The notes beneath the pieces were generated by a model. That model was given only the letters and a program-made list of their open reading frames with translations, searched no databases and was not told where the DNA came from. The translations under genes were made by a program, and so were the position numbers. Positions 16,031 through 23,830 of a stretch of 24,126 bases of DNA are shown piece after piece. The DNA is from JBDTGE01 sp050742975 (GTDB lineage: Bacteria > Actinomycetota > Actinomycetes > Mycobacteriales > Jatrophihabitantaceae). The stretch spans positions 1-24,126 of the forward strand of contig JBOGDQ010000176.1 of assembly GCA_050742975.1 (NCBI GenBank), given 5' to 3'. The stretch's first letter is position 1. Each line of letters starts with the position of its first letter.

Positions 16031-17178
16031 TGTACCCCACCTTGCGCGCCGGCGCCGACCGCGCGGCCTGGATCGACAAGACGGCCTCGGAGCTGGCGGC
16101 CTTCGGCGAGCAGCACCGCAAGGAGCTCGACACCGCCAACCGCGCGAACCGGTTCCCGCGCGAGCTCTACGCCGAGCTCGGCCGGCTCGGCTACCTCGGC
16201 CCGCTGGTCCCGTCCGAGCACGGCGGGCTCGGTGGCGGGGTTGCCGAGTACACGGTCATCAGCGAGGAGGTCGGGCGCCACGGGCTGGTGTCCGGACAGA
16301 TCGCGGCGCAGGGCCAGCGCTGGCTGCTGGACTGGGGCAGCGAGGAGCAGAAGCAGCAGTGGCTGCGCGGCATCGCGACCGGGGCGAGCGTCTTCTCCGA
16401 GTGCATCAGCGAGAAGAACGCCGGTTCGTCGTTCAAGGCGATGAAGTCCACGGCGGTCCGTGACGGCGGCGACTGGCTGCTGACCGGCAGCAAGACGCAC
16501 ATCAACCTCGGCGCCGACTGCGACGTGACGCTCTTCTACGCGATGGCGCCCGAGGGCCTGACCAGCTTCCTGGTCGACATGCGCCTGCCGGGCATCCGCA
16601 CCCACGTCACCCGCGCCATCGGGCTGCGGCTGATCCGCACCGCCGACGTCGACTTCGACGCGGTCCGGGTGCCGGACTCCGCCCGCCTCGGGCCGGTGGG
16701 TGGTGGGCTGCTGACGTTCCTGTCCACCTTCAACATCAGCCGTCTCGGCAACGCCTCCGAGCTCATCGGCCTCGGCCGGCGGGCCCTCGAGCTCGGCCTG
16801 CGCTACGCCGTGCAGCGCGAGGTCGGCGACGGCGTCGTCACCGACTTCCAGGGCATCCGGTGGATGGTCGCCGACGCCTGGACCGCGCTGCAGGCGGCCT
16901 CGCTCGCCCGCGACGACGCCGCCGTCGCGCACGAGCGCGGCGAGGACATCGCGCTGCGCACCACGACGGCCAAGTCGCTGGCGATCGCCGCCGCCGAGCA
17001 GGCCTCGGACGCCTCGTACAGCCTGGTCGGCGGCCACGGGCTGTACTTCGACACCCCGTACACCGACATCGTCAACGACATCAAGGTGCTCAAGGTCGCG
17101 GGCGGCTCGTCGGAGATCATGCGCAACTACCTCGCGCAGCGGATCCTGACCGATCCCGGGCACGAAGGTCTGGCATGA
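16030..17178 (+). CDS. acyl-CoA dehydrogenase family protein
   Basis: 382 residues, standard length. N-terminal helical domain (ELYAELGRLGYLGPLVPSEH, GGLGGGVAEYTVISEEVGRH), central beta domain with the flavin-contact segment FSECISEKNAGSSFKAMKST and LLTGSKTHINLGADCDV, and C-terminal helical domain ending SLVGGHGLYFDTPYTDIVND and KVAGGSSEIMRNYLAQRIL. The usual catalytic glutamate of medium-chain enzymes, at the position before GTSEI, is a glycine here. In some subfamilies the base comes from another helix, so activity is not excluded. It probably introduces a double bond alpha-beta to a CoA thioester and passes electrons to ETF, which is not encoded here. It overlaps the ligase gene by 4 bp (ATGA). 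Confidence 0.93.
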   Translation: MYPTLRAGADRAAWIDKTASELAAFGEQHRKELDTANRANRFPRELYAELGRLGYLGPLVPSEHGGLGGGVAEYTVISEEVGRHGLVSGQIAAQGQRWLLDWGSEEQKQQWLRGIATGASVFSECISEKNAGSSFKAMKSTAVRDGGDWLLTGSKTHINLGADCDVTLFYAMAPEGLTSFLVDMRLPGIRTHVTRAIGLRLIRTADVDFDAVRVPDSARLGPVGGGLLTFLSTFNISRLGNASELIGLGRRALELGLRYAVQREVGDGVVTDFQGIRWMVADAWTALQAASLARDDAAVAHERGEDIALRTTTAKSLAIAAAEQASDASYSLVGGHGLYFDTPYTDIVNDIKVLKVAGGSSEIMRNYLAQRILTDPGHEGLA

Positions 17179-18587
17179 CGAACCTCGCCCGGTCGATCAC
17201 CGCCCAGGCCACCGCGCGGCCTGACCTGCGCCTCGGCACGGTCGACGACCAGTTCGCTCTGCGCGACGCCGTCGCTCACGCCGCCGCGTTGGCCACTCGG
17301 CTGAGGGCGGACGGCCTGCGGGCCGGGCAGCGGGTGGCGCTCGTCGCGCCCACCTCGACCGACTACGTCGTGACCTGGCTGGCCTGCCTGCTCGCCGGCA
17401 CCCCGGTTGCGCTGGTGAACCCGACCTACCCCGACGAGCTGATCGAGCGCATGCTCGCGCCCCTCGGCCCCGACCTGGTCTTGCGCGCGGACGACATCGC
17501 GCGCGCACGGAGCGCGGGTCGGGCGGACGTCGACGGGCTGCCCGGGCTCGACGCGGACCCCTTCGCCGTCGCCTCGTACATGCACACCTCCGGCACGACC
17601 GGGCCGCCGAAGTTCTGCGCGCAGACGCACGACTACTTCGCCCGCCTGGCCGCGGCCATGGCCGGCGCGCTCGACCTGACCGCCGAGGACCGCGTGCTGG
17701 CGCCACTGCCCCTGTTCCACATCAACCCGATGGGCTACGGCATGATCACCGCCCTGCTCACCGGGGCCGACGCGCTCACCGTCACGAAGTTCTCGGCCAG
17801 CGGGTTCTGGCCGGCCGTGGTCCGCGAACGCGTCAGCGTGCTGATCCTGCACGCGCCGCCGGTCGAGATCCTCAAGAAGGCGACGGGCGCGGCGGACTGC
17901 GCCGGGCACCGCGTCCGGACCATGTTCTACGCCGACGCCGAGTTCCTGCGCCGGTTCGCCGTCCCCGCGGCCGTGTCCGGCTACGGCTCCACCGAGGCCG
18001 GCGGGGTCTGCCACCTGCACCGCTGGTCCGCCGAGGACGACATCCCGGCCGATGCGAGCCGGCACGGTGGCGCCGGTCGGGACGACATCGAGTGGCGCCT
18101 GGACGAGGAGGGCACCATCCACGTCCGCGAGCGGGAGCACGCCGCGCTGTTCGACGGCTACGTCACCGCAGCTGGGCTGGACCCTGCGCGCGAGGCCGAC
18201 GGCTGGTTCGACACCGGTGACCTCGGCCGCGCCGACGGCGAGGACTACCTGGTGTTCCTGGAGCGCGGCGCCGAGTCGATCCGGGTGCGCGGCGAGTTCG
18301 TGCCGATCCCGTACGTCGAGAACCACCTCGCGGCCGTCGACGGCATCAGCGATCACGCGGTGTGGAAGCGCAAGGGTGGGCTTGTCGACGACGAGGTCGT
18401 CCTCTACGCAGTCGCCGACCCGCTGCCGCTGGAGACGTTGCGCACCCGCATCGGCGAGCTCCCGGTCTTCATGCGGCCGGTCGCCGTGGCTCGCGTCGAC
18501 GTCCTCCCGCGCGATGCCGCGGCGGGCAAGGTGCAGCGGCGACTGCTCACCGACCATCCCGTGCTCGACTGGGTGGAGCTGACGTGA
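17175..18587 (+). CDS. class I adenylate-forming enzyme (acyl-CoA ligase-like)
   Basis: 470 residues, short for the family (usually 500-560). Motifs in order: A3 YMHTSGTTGPPK (135-146), FHINPMGYGM, A5 VSGYGSTEAGG, A7 GWFDTGDLG, A8 RGAESIRVRGEFVPIPYVEN, and a C-terminal lysine in AAGKVQRRLL (K452). It would adenylate a carboxylic acid and transfer it to CoA. The A8 glycine-rich hinge reads VRGEFV instead of the more common xxGxxI form, and the N-terminal half is compact. This suggests a small acid substrate. It lies between the acyl-CoA dehydrogenase and the DUF6282 gene, overlapping both by 4 bp, so it likely supplies the CoA ester used by the two upstream genes. Confidence 0.92.
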   Translation: MTNLARSITAQATARPDLRLGTVDDQFALRDAVAHAAALATRLRADGLRAGQRVALVAPTSTDYVVTWLACLLAGTPVALVNPTYPDELIERMLAPLGPDLVLRADDIARARSAGRADVDGLPGLDADPFAVASYMHTSGTTGPPKFCAQTHDYFARLAAAMAGALDLTAEDRVLAPLPLFHINPMGYGMITALLTGADALTVTKFSASGFWPAVVRERVSVLILHAPPVEILKKATGAADCAGHRVRTMFYADAEFLRRFAVPAAVSGYGSTEAGGVCHLHRWSAEDDIPADASRHGGAGRDDIEWRLDEEGTIHVREREHAALFDGYVTAAGLDPAREADGWFDTGDLGRADGEDYLVFLERGAESIRVRGEFVPIPYVENHLAAVDGISDHAVWKRKGGLVDDEVVLYAVADPLPLETLRTRIGELPVFMRPVAVARVDVLPRDAAAGKVQRRLLTDHPVLDWVELT

Positions 18588-19417
18588 ACCTGCCTGACTG
18601 GGCGGCCGGCATGACCGACCTGCACGCGCACGCCAGCCCGAGCCTGCTGCCACGCCACGGCGACGACCGCGCCACCGTCGCCGCCGAACGGGCCGTCGGC
18701 TTCAGCACCGTCGTGCTCAAGGCGCACGAGGGCAGCACGGTGGAACGCGCCGCCCTCGCCGGCGAGGGCGTGTACGGGGGCGTCGTGCTCAACAGCCCCG
18801 TCGGCGGGGCGAACCCGGACGCCGTCGAGGTCGCCGCCCGGCTCGGCGGCCGGGTGGTGTGGATGCCGACCGTGTCAGCACGGACCCACAAGCGCGGCGC
18901 CGCCTCACCGGAACTGTCGGTCCACCGCGGGTTCGAGCTGGGCCCGGTCGACGTGATTGCCGACGACGGCCGCTTGCTGCCGCAGTGGTACGACGTCCTC
19001 GACGCGATCGCCACGCACGACCTGCTGCTGGCAAGCGGCCACCTGTCCGCCGACGAGACGGTCGTGCTGTTCGGCGAGGCGCGGCGCCGCGGCGTGCAGC
19101 GGCTGATGGTCAACCATCCGAAGATGGCGTTCCTGCACTGGAACGACGAGGCATCGGCAGCACTGCAAGCGCTCGACGTCCACCTCGAGCTCGGCATCCT
19201 GCCCGACCTGCTCGGCGACGCCGACCACTGCAGTCTCGCCCTGACGCGCAGCTACCCGGCGTCGCTGCTGGTCTTCGGCGCGGACCTCGGGCACGCCCAC
19301 CACGACCCGCCCGCGGTCGCAGTCGCACCCTGGCTCGGCGAGCTGGAGAGCCACGTCGGGACCGACATCGCGGTCGCCATCATGACCGTCCAGACCCGGA
19401 ACCTGGTGCTGCCGTGA
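18584..19417 (+). CDS. DUF6282 family protein, amidohydrolase-like TIM barrel
   Basis: 277 residues. It opens with a metal-binding DLHAH motif (D12, H14, H16), followed by STVVLKAHEG (K46, H48), GVVLNSPVGGANPDAVEVAA, RVVWMPTVSARTHKRG, LLASGHLSADE, LMVNHPKMAF and LVFGADLGHAHHDPP. The spacing of His, Lys, His and Asp is that of metal-dependent hydrolases of the amidohydrolase/PHP type. The family has no established reaction that I know of. Hydrolysis or ring opening of an amide, lactone or similar bond in the pathway substrate would fit. GTG 18584 overlaps the ligase stop (GTGA) and the next gene starts in the same way at 19414. Confidence 0.85.
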   Translation: MNLPDWAAGMTDLHAHASPSLLPRHGDDRATVAAERAVGFSTVVLKAHEGSTVERAALAGEGVYGGVVLNSPVGGANPDAVEVAARLGGRVVWMPTVSARTHKRGAASPELSVHRGFELGPVDVIADDGRLLPQWYDVLDAIATHDLLLASGHLSADETVVLFGEARRRGVQRLMVNHPKMAFLHWNDEASAALQALDVHLELGILPDLLGDADHCSLALTRSYPASLLVFGADLGHAHHDPPAVAVAPWLGELESHVGTDIAVAIMTVQTRNLVLP

Positions 19418-20475
19418 GCACGATTGCCCTGCTGCCGGGCGACGGGATCGGCGCCGAGATCCTCGACGGGCCCGTCGCCTTCCTGCACCAGTTGGAACGC
19501 GACGGTGCGCCGGTGCGCGTGAGCGGCCCGTGGCCGTACGGCACGAGCGGGTGGGCGCAGGCCGGCTCCATCCTGCCCGCCCAGACGGTGCAGGCCTGCC
19601 GCGAGGCCGACGTCATCCTGTCGGGGGCGGTCGGCACCAACCCGGGCATCACGTCCGAGCAGTGCCCCAACCCCGAGGCCGCGCTCATCGAACTGCGCCA
19701 CATCTTCGACCTGCGGATCAGCGTGCGCACCGTCCGCGTCCCGGGCGAGGAGGATGTCGTCATCGTCCGCAACATCACCGGCGGGGCCTACGCGGGTCCG
19801 GACCTGCGGGTGGAGAGCGACGGCGTGCGCGCTGCCGAGGACCGGCTCGTGCTCCAGCCGGCTCGCGTGCAGGAGGTGTTCGACATCGCGGTCGAGCACG
19901 CCCGCCGCCACCGCGGCAGGCGCGCCATCAGCGTTGACAAGGCCAGCGTGTTCGCGACCTCCCGGCTGTGGCGTCGCACGGCGCACACGACCACCGCCGC
20001 CACCGGAGTGCCGTTCGTCGACGTCAACGTCGACCGCGCGGCCTACGAGCTGGTCAAGTACGAGCAGCTGCCGGCGGTCATCGTCACCGAGGGCCTGTTC
20101 GGTGACATCCTCTCCGACCTCGTCTGCGCCCGGGCCGGGTCGCCGGCCCTGTGCGGCTCGGCGACCATCAACCCCGACCGTCCGTCCGGGCACGGGACGA
20201 CCGCGCTGTTCGAGCCGGCGCACGGCTCGTCACCGCACCGCACCGGAACTCGCCGTTCCAACCCCACCGGAGCGTGGCTGGCACTGGCGGATCTGTTCGC
20301 CTGGTGCCCGGACCTGGCCGCACTGGACCTGCACACCCAGGTGCGCCGCGCGCTGGACACCGTCATCGACACCGTCCCGCCCACCTACGACCTCGCTGCC
20401 GACGGTGAGCCGACCATCGACCTCGACCAGTTCAACGAGCACGTTCTGGATGCCCTCGCGACGGTGACGGCATGA
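19414..20475 (+). CDS. isocitrate/isopropylmalate dehydrogenase family protein
   Basis: 353 residues of the beta-decarboxylating dehydrogenase family. The N-terminus IALLPGDGIGAEI is diagnostic. The active-site set is kept: R95, R101 and R105 (LRHIFDLRISVRT), Y126 (NITGGAYAG), K176 (SVDKASVF), D207 (VNVDRAAYELVKY), D231 and D235 (GLFGDILSDL). The cofactor loop reads FEPAHGSSPHRTGTRRSNP, where NAD enzymes have HGSAPDIAGK; H275/R276 replace the NAD-selecting aspartate. It would oxidise and decarboxylate a malate-type hydroxyacid. The context is catabolic, with no leucine-biosynthesis genes, so it is unlikely to be LeuB. A D-malate- or tartrate-like substrate is possible. Confidence 0.9.
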   Translation: MSTIALLPGDGIGAEILDGPVAFLHQLERDGAPVRVSGPWPYGTSGWAQAGSILPAQTVQACREADVILSGAVGTNPGITSEQCPNPEAALIELRHIFDLRISVRTVRVPGEEDVVIVRNITGGAYAGPDLRVESDGVRAAEDRLVLQPARVQEVFDIAVEHARRHRGRRAISVDKASVFATSRLWRRTAHTTTAATGVPFVDVNVDRAAYELVKYEQLPAVIVTEGLFGDILSDLVCARAGSPALCGSATINPDRPSGHGTTALFEPAHGSSPHRTGTRRSNPTGAWLALADLFAWCPDLAALDLHTQVRRALDTVIDTVPPTYDLAADGEPTIDLDQFNEHVLDALATVTA

Positions 20476-20498
20476 CGACACCAACCGGAGGCACCTCG

Positions 20499-20954
20499 AT
20501 GGCCGCTACGCCGTTCCGTCAGCTGCACCACATCTGCATCGTGGTGCACGACGTCGACCGGTCCGTCGCCTACTACCAATCCATCGGCATCGGGCCGTGG
20601 CAGGACTACCCGCCGCTGACCGAGTACACCGACCTGGCCGTGCCGAACCCCGACGCGTTCCGCGCCATGCGGTACAAGGTCGTCGACCTGGACAACTTCC
20701 AGCTGCAGCTGTGCCAGCCGCCGGAGCTCGACTGCCCGCAGCGGCGCTTCCTGGACGCCCATGGCGAGGGCGTCTTCCACCTGGGCTTCGAATCGGACGT
20801 CGACACCGCAGCGGAGCAGGGCGCGGCGCTCGGGCTCGACATCATCATGCGGGGCCGGCGCCCGAACGGTTCGGGCTTCGTCTACTTCGACACGCTCGAG
20901 CCGGCCGGCGTCGTGCTCATGGCCCGCAGGACCGCCCGGCCGTGCACGTCCTGA
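20499..20954 (+). CDS. VOC-fold metalloprotein (glyoxalase/epimerase/dioxygenase superfamily)
   Basis: 151 residues. Two beta-alpha-beta-beta-beta halves are seen: LHHICIVVHDVDRSVAYYQS with the first metal histidine, and GVFHLGFESDVDTAAEQGAA with the second, ending YFDTLEPAGVVLMA with a likely glutamate ligand. It resembles methylmalonyl-CoA epimerase-like and lactoylglutathione lyase-like members. The start at 20499 is chosen for GGAGG 7 nt upstream; an in-frame ATG at 20472 overlaps the previous stop (ATGA) and would add 9 residues. Its 3' end overlaps the next gene by 13 bp. Epimerisation of a CoA ester or a bond-cleaving step in the operon's pathway is a plausible role. Confidence 0.88.
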   Translation: MAATPFRQLHHICIVVHDVDRSVAYYQSIGIGPWQDYPPLTEYTDLAVPNPDAFRAMRYKVVDLDNFQLQLCQPPELDCPQRRFLDAHGEGVFHLGFESDVDTAAEQGAALGLDIIMRGRRPNGSGFVYFDTLEPAGVVLMARRTARPCTS

Positions 20955-21748
20955 TCGTTCACGCCCACCCGGAGCCACGGTCCTTCAACGGGGCGCTCAC
21001 CGGGCAGGCGGCCACCACACTGGGCGCCCTCGGCCACACCGTCGAGGTCAGCGACCTGTATGCGATGAAGTTCAAGGCCGTAGCCGATGCGGACGACTAC
21101 TGCGAGCGCGAGGATCCCGGGTACCTGCGCATCGATCGCGAGCAGACCTACGCGCACGAGCACGCAGCCGTGGCCGCGGACGTGCGCGCCGAGCAGGCCA
21201 AGCTCGCGCGCGCCGAGCTGGTCGTGCTCCAGTACCCGATGTGGTGGTTCTCGATGCCGGCGATCCTCAAGGGCTGGGTGGACCGCGTGCTCACCCGCGG
21301 CTTCGCCTACCTCCCGGGCCGCAAGTACGACACCGGGATGCTCCGGGGCAAGCTGGCTATGGTGTCAGTGACGACCGGGACGTCTGCCGGCACGTACGCT
21401 CCCGACGGCATCGACGGAGCCCTGCTCGACGTTCTCTGGCCGGTCCACAACGGGGTGCTGCGCTACAGCGGCTTCGACGTGCTCACGCCGTTCGCGACGC
21501 ACATGCCGGCGAAGCTGAACGCGGCCGAGCGCGCCGAAGCCCTGGCCCGATACGACGCGCACCTGCGCGCGATCGACGCGCTGCCACGCCTGTACTTCCA
21601 CCCGCGCGAGGACTATGGCGCGGACGAGCGGTTGCTGCCTGACGTCACGCCCCGCTCGGGGTTCCAGCACCGACCGTGGTCGTCGTGGCGAGATCCTGCC
21701 GCGCCGGGCGAAGCGACGCTCGCGGCCGGTTGCCGGAAGGCGCCGTAG
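20942..21748 (+). CDS. NAD(P)H oxidoreductase, flavodoxin-like NQO family
   Basis: 268 residues from a GTG inside the VOC gene. The N-terminus VLIVHAHPEPRSFNGALT is the phosphate-binding loop for the flavin; VVLQYPMWWFSMPAILKGWV and DRVLTRGFAY are diagnostic of the NQO1/NQO2/MdaB family, as is SVTTGTSAGTY. Such proteins carry two electrons from NAD(P)H to quinones or other acceptors through bound FAD or FMN. It ends the coupled operon. The C-terminal tail after YFHPREDYG is Arg/Pro-rich and not conserved in the family. It may recycle a redox cofactor for the FAD oxidase or reduce an intermediate. Confidence 0.9.
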   Translation: MHVLIVHAHPEPRSFNGALTGQAATTLGALGHTVEVSDLYAMKFKAVADADDYCEREDPGYLRIDREQTYAHEHAAVAADVRAEQAKLARAELVVLQYPMWWFSMPAILKGWVDRVLTRGFAYLPGRKYDTGMLRGKLAMVSVTTGTSAGTYAPDGIDGALLDVLWPVHNGVLRYSGFDVLTPFATHMPAKLNAAERAEALARYDAHLRAIDALPRLYFHPREDYGADERLLPDVTPRSGFQHRPWSSWRDPAAPGEATLAAGCRKAP

Positions 21749-21764
21749 GGAGCACGGTGGAGGT

Positions 21765-22901
21765 ATGGCGCAGATCGTCGATCATGTCGTCGTGTTCGTG
21801 CAAGAGAACCACACGACCGACAACTACTTCGTGTCGATGCGGGCGTGGGGCGCGAACGTCGCCACGGGCTGGCCGGTGCAGCCGAACCCGCCGGCTCACG
21901 ACCAGGCGCACACCCGCGCTGCGTACGCGAAGTGGCTGCACGCGCAGCAGAACGGAACCCCGACGCCGGCCACGCACACCCAGGTCGACACCGAGATCGT
22001 GCTTCCGTACTACGCCTACCTCGCCGCCACCGGAGCGTTCCTGGAGAACCACTGCTCGGGGTTCGGCACCAACTCCACCCCGAACCACCTGCTGATCGTC
22101 GGCGGCCAGACCCCGACACTGCGCAACCCGCCCCGTAGCCAGGCCGACCCGGAGTGGGACCTGCCCTCCGTGCCCGGCCACGCGGGCGACAACGGACTGA
22201 CCTGGAAGGCCTACACCGGAACGTCGTCATACCCCGTGAACTTCTACACGCAGTTGCGGGGCGCGGCGAACGTGGTGCGCTCGGACGACATCGTCACCGA
22301 CGCGAAGGGCGGGACGCTGCCGCAGCTGTCGATGGTGTGGCACGACAGCCCCTACGACGAGCACCCGGTCGCCGACGTGACGCTGGGCCAGGGCAAGATC
22401 TGGCAGGCCGTCGACGCGATCGTCACCGCGGGCCTGTGGGACAGCACCGTGCTGCTGCTGACCTGGGACGACTGGGGCGGCTTCGACGACCACGTCGTCA
22501 CCCCGAATCTCGAGCACACCCCGGACGGTGTGCAGCTCGCGTTCGGCCCGCGGGTGCCGCTGCTCATGTTCGGTGGCCCGGTCAAGGCCGGCATCGACTC
22601 GCGCTGGAACAGCCACGTGTCCATCGGGAAGACGGTGCTCGACCTGCTCGGCCTGCCCGCGCTGGGCGTGCCGCGGTTGGACGACGCGCCGAGCCTGGCC
22701 GACCTCGTCGACCCCGCCGCGCCACCGTCGCCGGTCCCGCCCGCCTACGGCACGACGATCACCCAGCCGATGCCGCCGACCCCCGAACCGGCGCCGGCGC
22801 CAGCTCCGGCACCGCCGGCGGGAGGCTCGGTCGCCGTCGGCCCGGTGCTCCTGCGCGACGGCTCCACGCTGCCCCCGCCGAACGATCAGCCGGTGACCTG
22901 A
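21765..22901 (+). CDS. phosphoesterase, phospholipase C / acid phosphatase family
   Basis: 378 residues. VDHVVVFVQENHTTDNYF at residues 5-22 is the metal-binding opening of the PF04185 family; later NHLLIVGGQTPT, WHDSPYDEHP, LLTWDDWGGFDDHV and GPRVPLLMFGGPVKAG complete the fold. The family cleaves phosphate esters such as phospholipids. There is no signal peptide: the catalytic domain begins at residue 4, whereas secreted relatives have Tat or Sec leaders. The C-terminal 50 residues are Pro/Ala-rich (PTPEPAPAPAPAPP). The frame is open upstream to 21615, but that stretch lies inside the previous gene. It starts 16 bp after that gene and may be its distal member or separate. Confidence 0.88.
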   Translation: MAQIVDHVVVFVQENHTTDNYFVSMRAWGANVATGWPVQPNPPAHDQAHTRAAYAKWLHAQQNGTPTPATHTQVDTEIVLPYYAYLAATGAFLENHCSGFGTNSTPNHLLIVGGQTPTLRNPPRSQADPEWDLPSVPGHAGDNGLTWKAYTGTSSYPVNFYTQLRGAANVVRSDDIVTDAKGGTLPQLSMVWHDSPYDEHPVADVTLGQGKIWQAVDAIVTAGLWDSTVLLLTWDDWGGFDDHVVTPNLEHTPDGVQLAFGPRVPLLMFGGPVKAGIDSRWNSHVSIGKTVLDLLGLPALGVPRLDDAPSLADLVDPAAPPSPVPPAYGTTITQPMPPTPEPAPAPAPAPPAGGSVAVGPVLLRDGSTLPPPNDQPVT

Positions 22902-22906
22902 CGCTT

Positions 22907-23830
22907 ACTGGGTGTGTCCCTATTGCCGCTGCGCGGCTGATCCTCACTGTGTGCGCCATGGCGTATCCGAGTGATCTGACTGATGAGCAGTGGGCGCTGC
23001 TGGAGCCGGTGTTCAACGTGCCGGGCAAGCGGGGCCGCAAGCATGCTGATGACCGGCGCACGGTGGTGGACGCGACGCTGTATGTCGCCCAGACCGGCTG
23101 ACCAGTGGCGCTACCTGCCGAGTCGTTCGGCTCCTGGACGCGGGTGTGATCACAGTTCCGTCGCTGGTCGCGCAATAGCACCTGGGCACGCGCGCTGACC
23201 GTCCTGCACGCCGTCGCTCGCGAGGCTGAAGGCCGGGTGGAGAGGGCGCCGTCGATGGTGGTCATCGATACGCACCTGGCCCGGGCGGCTCCAACGGCGG
23301 CGCGACGTTCCACGACCGCGGTGGTCCGCTTCGGGCGCACCAAGGGCGCCAAGCGCATCGTCGCCGTCGACGTCACCGGCCTCCCCATCGCCGGATTCGT
23401 CGTGCCCGCCTCGATGCACGAGAACGACGCCAACCGCGTGATGCTCGACCGCCTCGCCGCACAGGGTGTCACCGGGAGGCCGGAGCTGGTGCTAGTCGAC
23501 CGCGGCATGACCGCTGGGGCGGCGAGCACGCTCAGTCGCCAGCATGGCCTCGAGGTGCGCCGCGTCGGTTGGGATGACAAGCAGCCCATGTTCCGCCCCA
23601 TCCGGCACGCATGGCGCGTTGAAGTGGCGCACGGTCGACTCGGCCGCAGCCGCAGACTCGCCAAATCGTTCGAGAACACCACCGCGTCAGCCACGGGTTG
23701 GCTGCAGGTCGCGTGCATTGCACGACGCTTCGGCACCTCAGCCAGCCGCGGCCACTCCCCGCCGTCCTGCGTCGGGTGGCGTAGCCGAGCCCGGCGTGGC
23801 GGGCGACGAATGCACGTTGACGGCGGCAAT
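22907..23830 (+). mobile_element. decayed IS5-family insertion sequence
   Basis: The left side carries a terminus-like stretch from about 22909 (GGGTGTGTCCCTATTGCCGC) 49 bp before the transposase ATG, typical of actinobacterial IS5-group ends. The body is a broken transposase gene. On the right, GCGGCAAT at 23823-23830 matches the reverse complement of ATTGCCGC (22922-22929) in the left end, but the outer bases do not match. The right boundary and any target duplication are therefore uncertain. The element begins 6 bp after the phosphoesterase stop. Confidence 0.7.
22958..23784 (+). pseudogene. IS5-family transposase remnant with several frameshifts and a stop
   Basis: The total span of about 275 codons equals an intact IS5-group transposase. 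The N-terminus MAYPSDLTDEQWALLEPVFN is in frame, and ends at TGA 23099-23101, where an extra A breaks QTGCQWRYLPS. A second shift follows near 23134, and the tryptophan codon expected after WTRV is TGA. The DDE core continues from about 23228: MVVIDTHLAR, LVDRGMT, RRVGWDDKQPMFRPIRHAWR and LAKSFENTTASATGWLQVAC. Between about 23285 and 23325 the conserved GGSNGGATFHDRGGP is readable only in another frame, and TTLRHL near 23722-23739 needs one more shift. It cannot make an active transposase. Confidence 0.85.

Noticed and set aside
15730..18653. Long minus-strand frames opposite the crotonase, acyl-CoA dehydrogenase and ligase genes
   Set aside because: They mirror the codon bias of the plus-strand genes and show no family motif; long antisense frames are common at this GC content.
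22778..22826. CCGGCGCC/PAPAPAP-encoding repetition at the end of the phosphoesterase gene, considered as a DNA repeat element
   Set aside because: It is explained by a Pro/Ala-rich protein tail and is not repeated elsewhere in the window.
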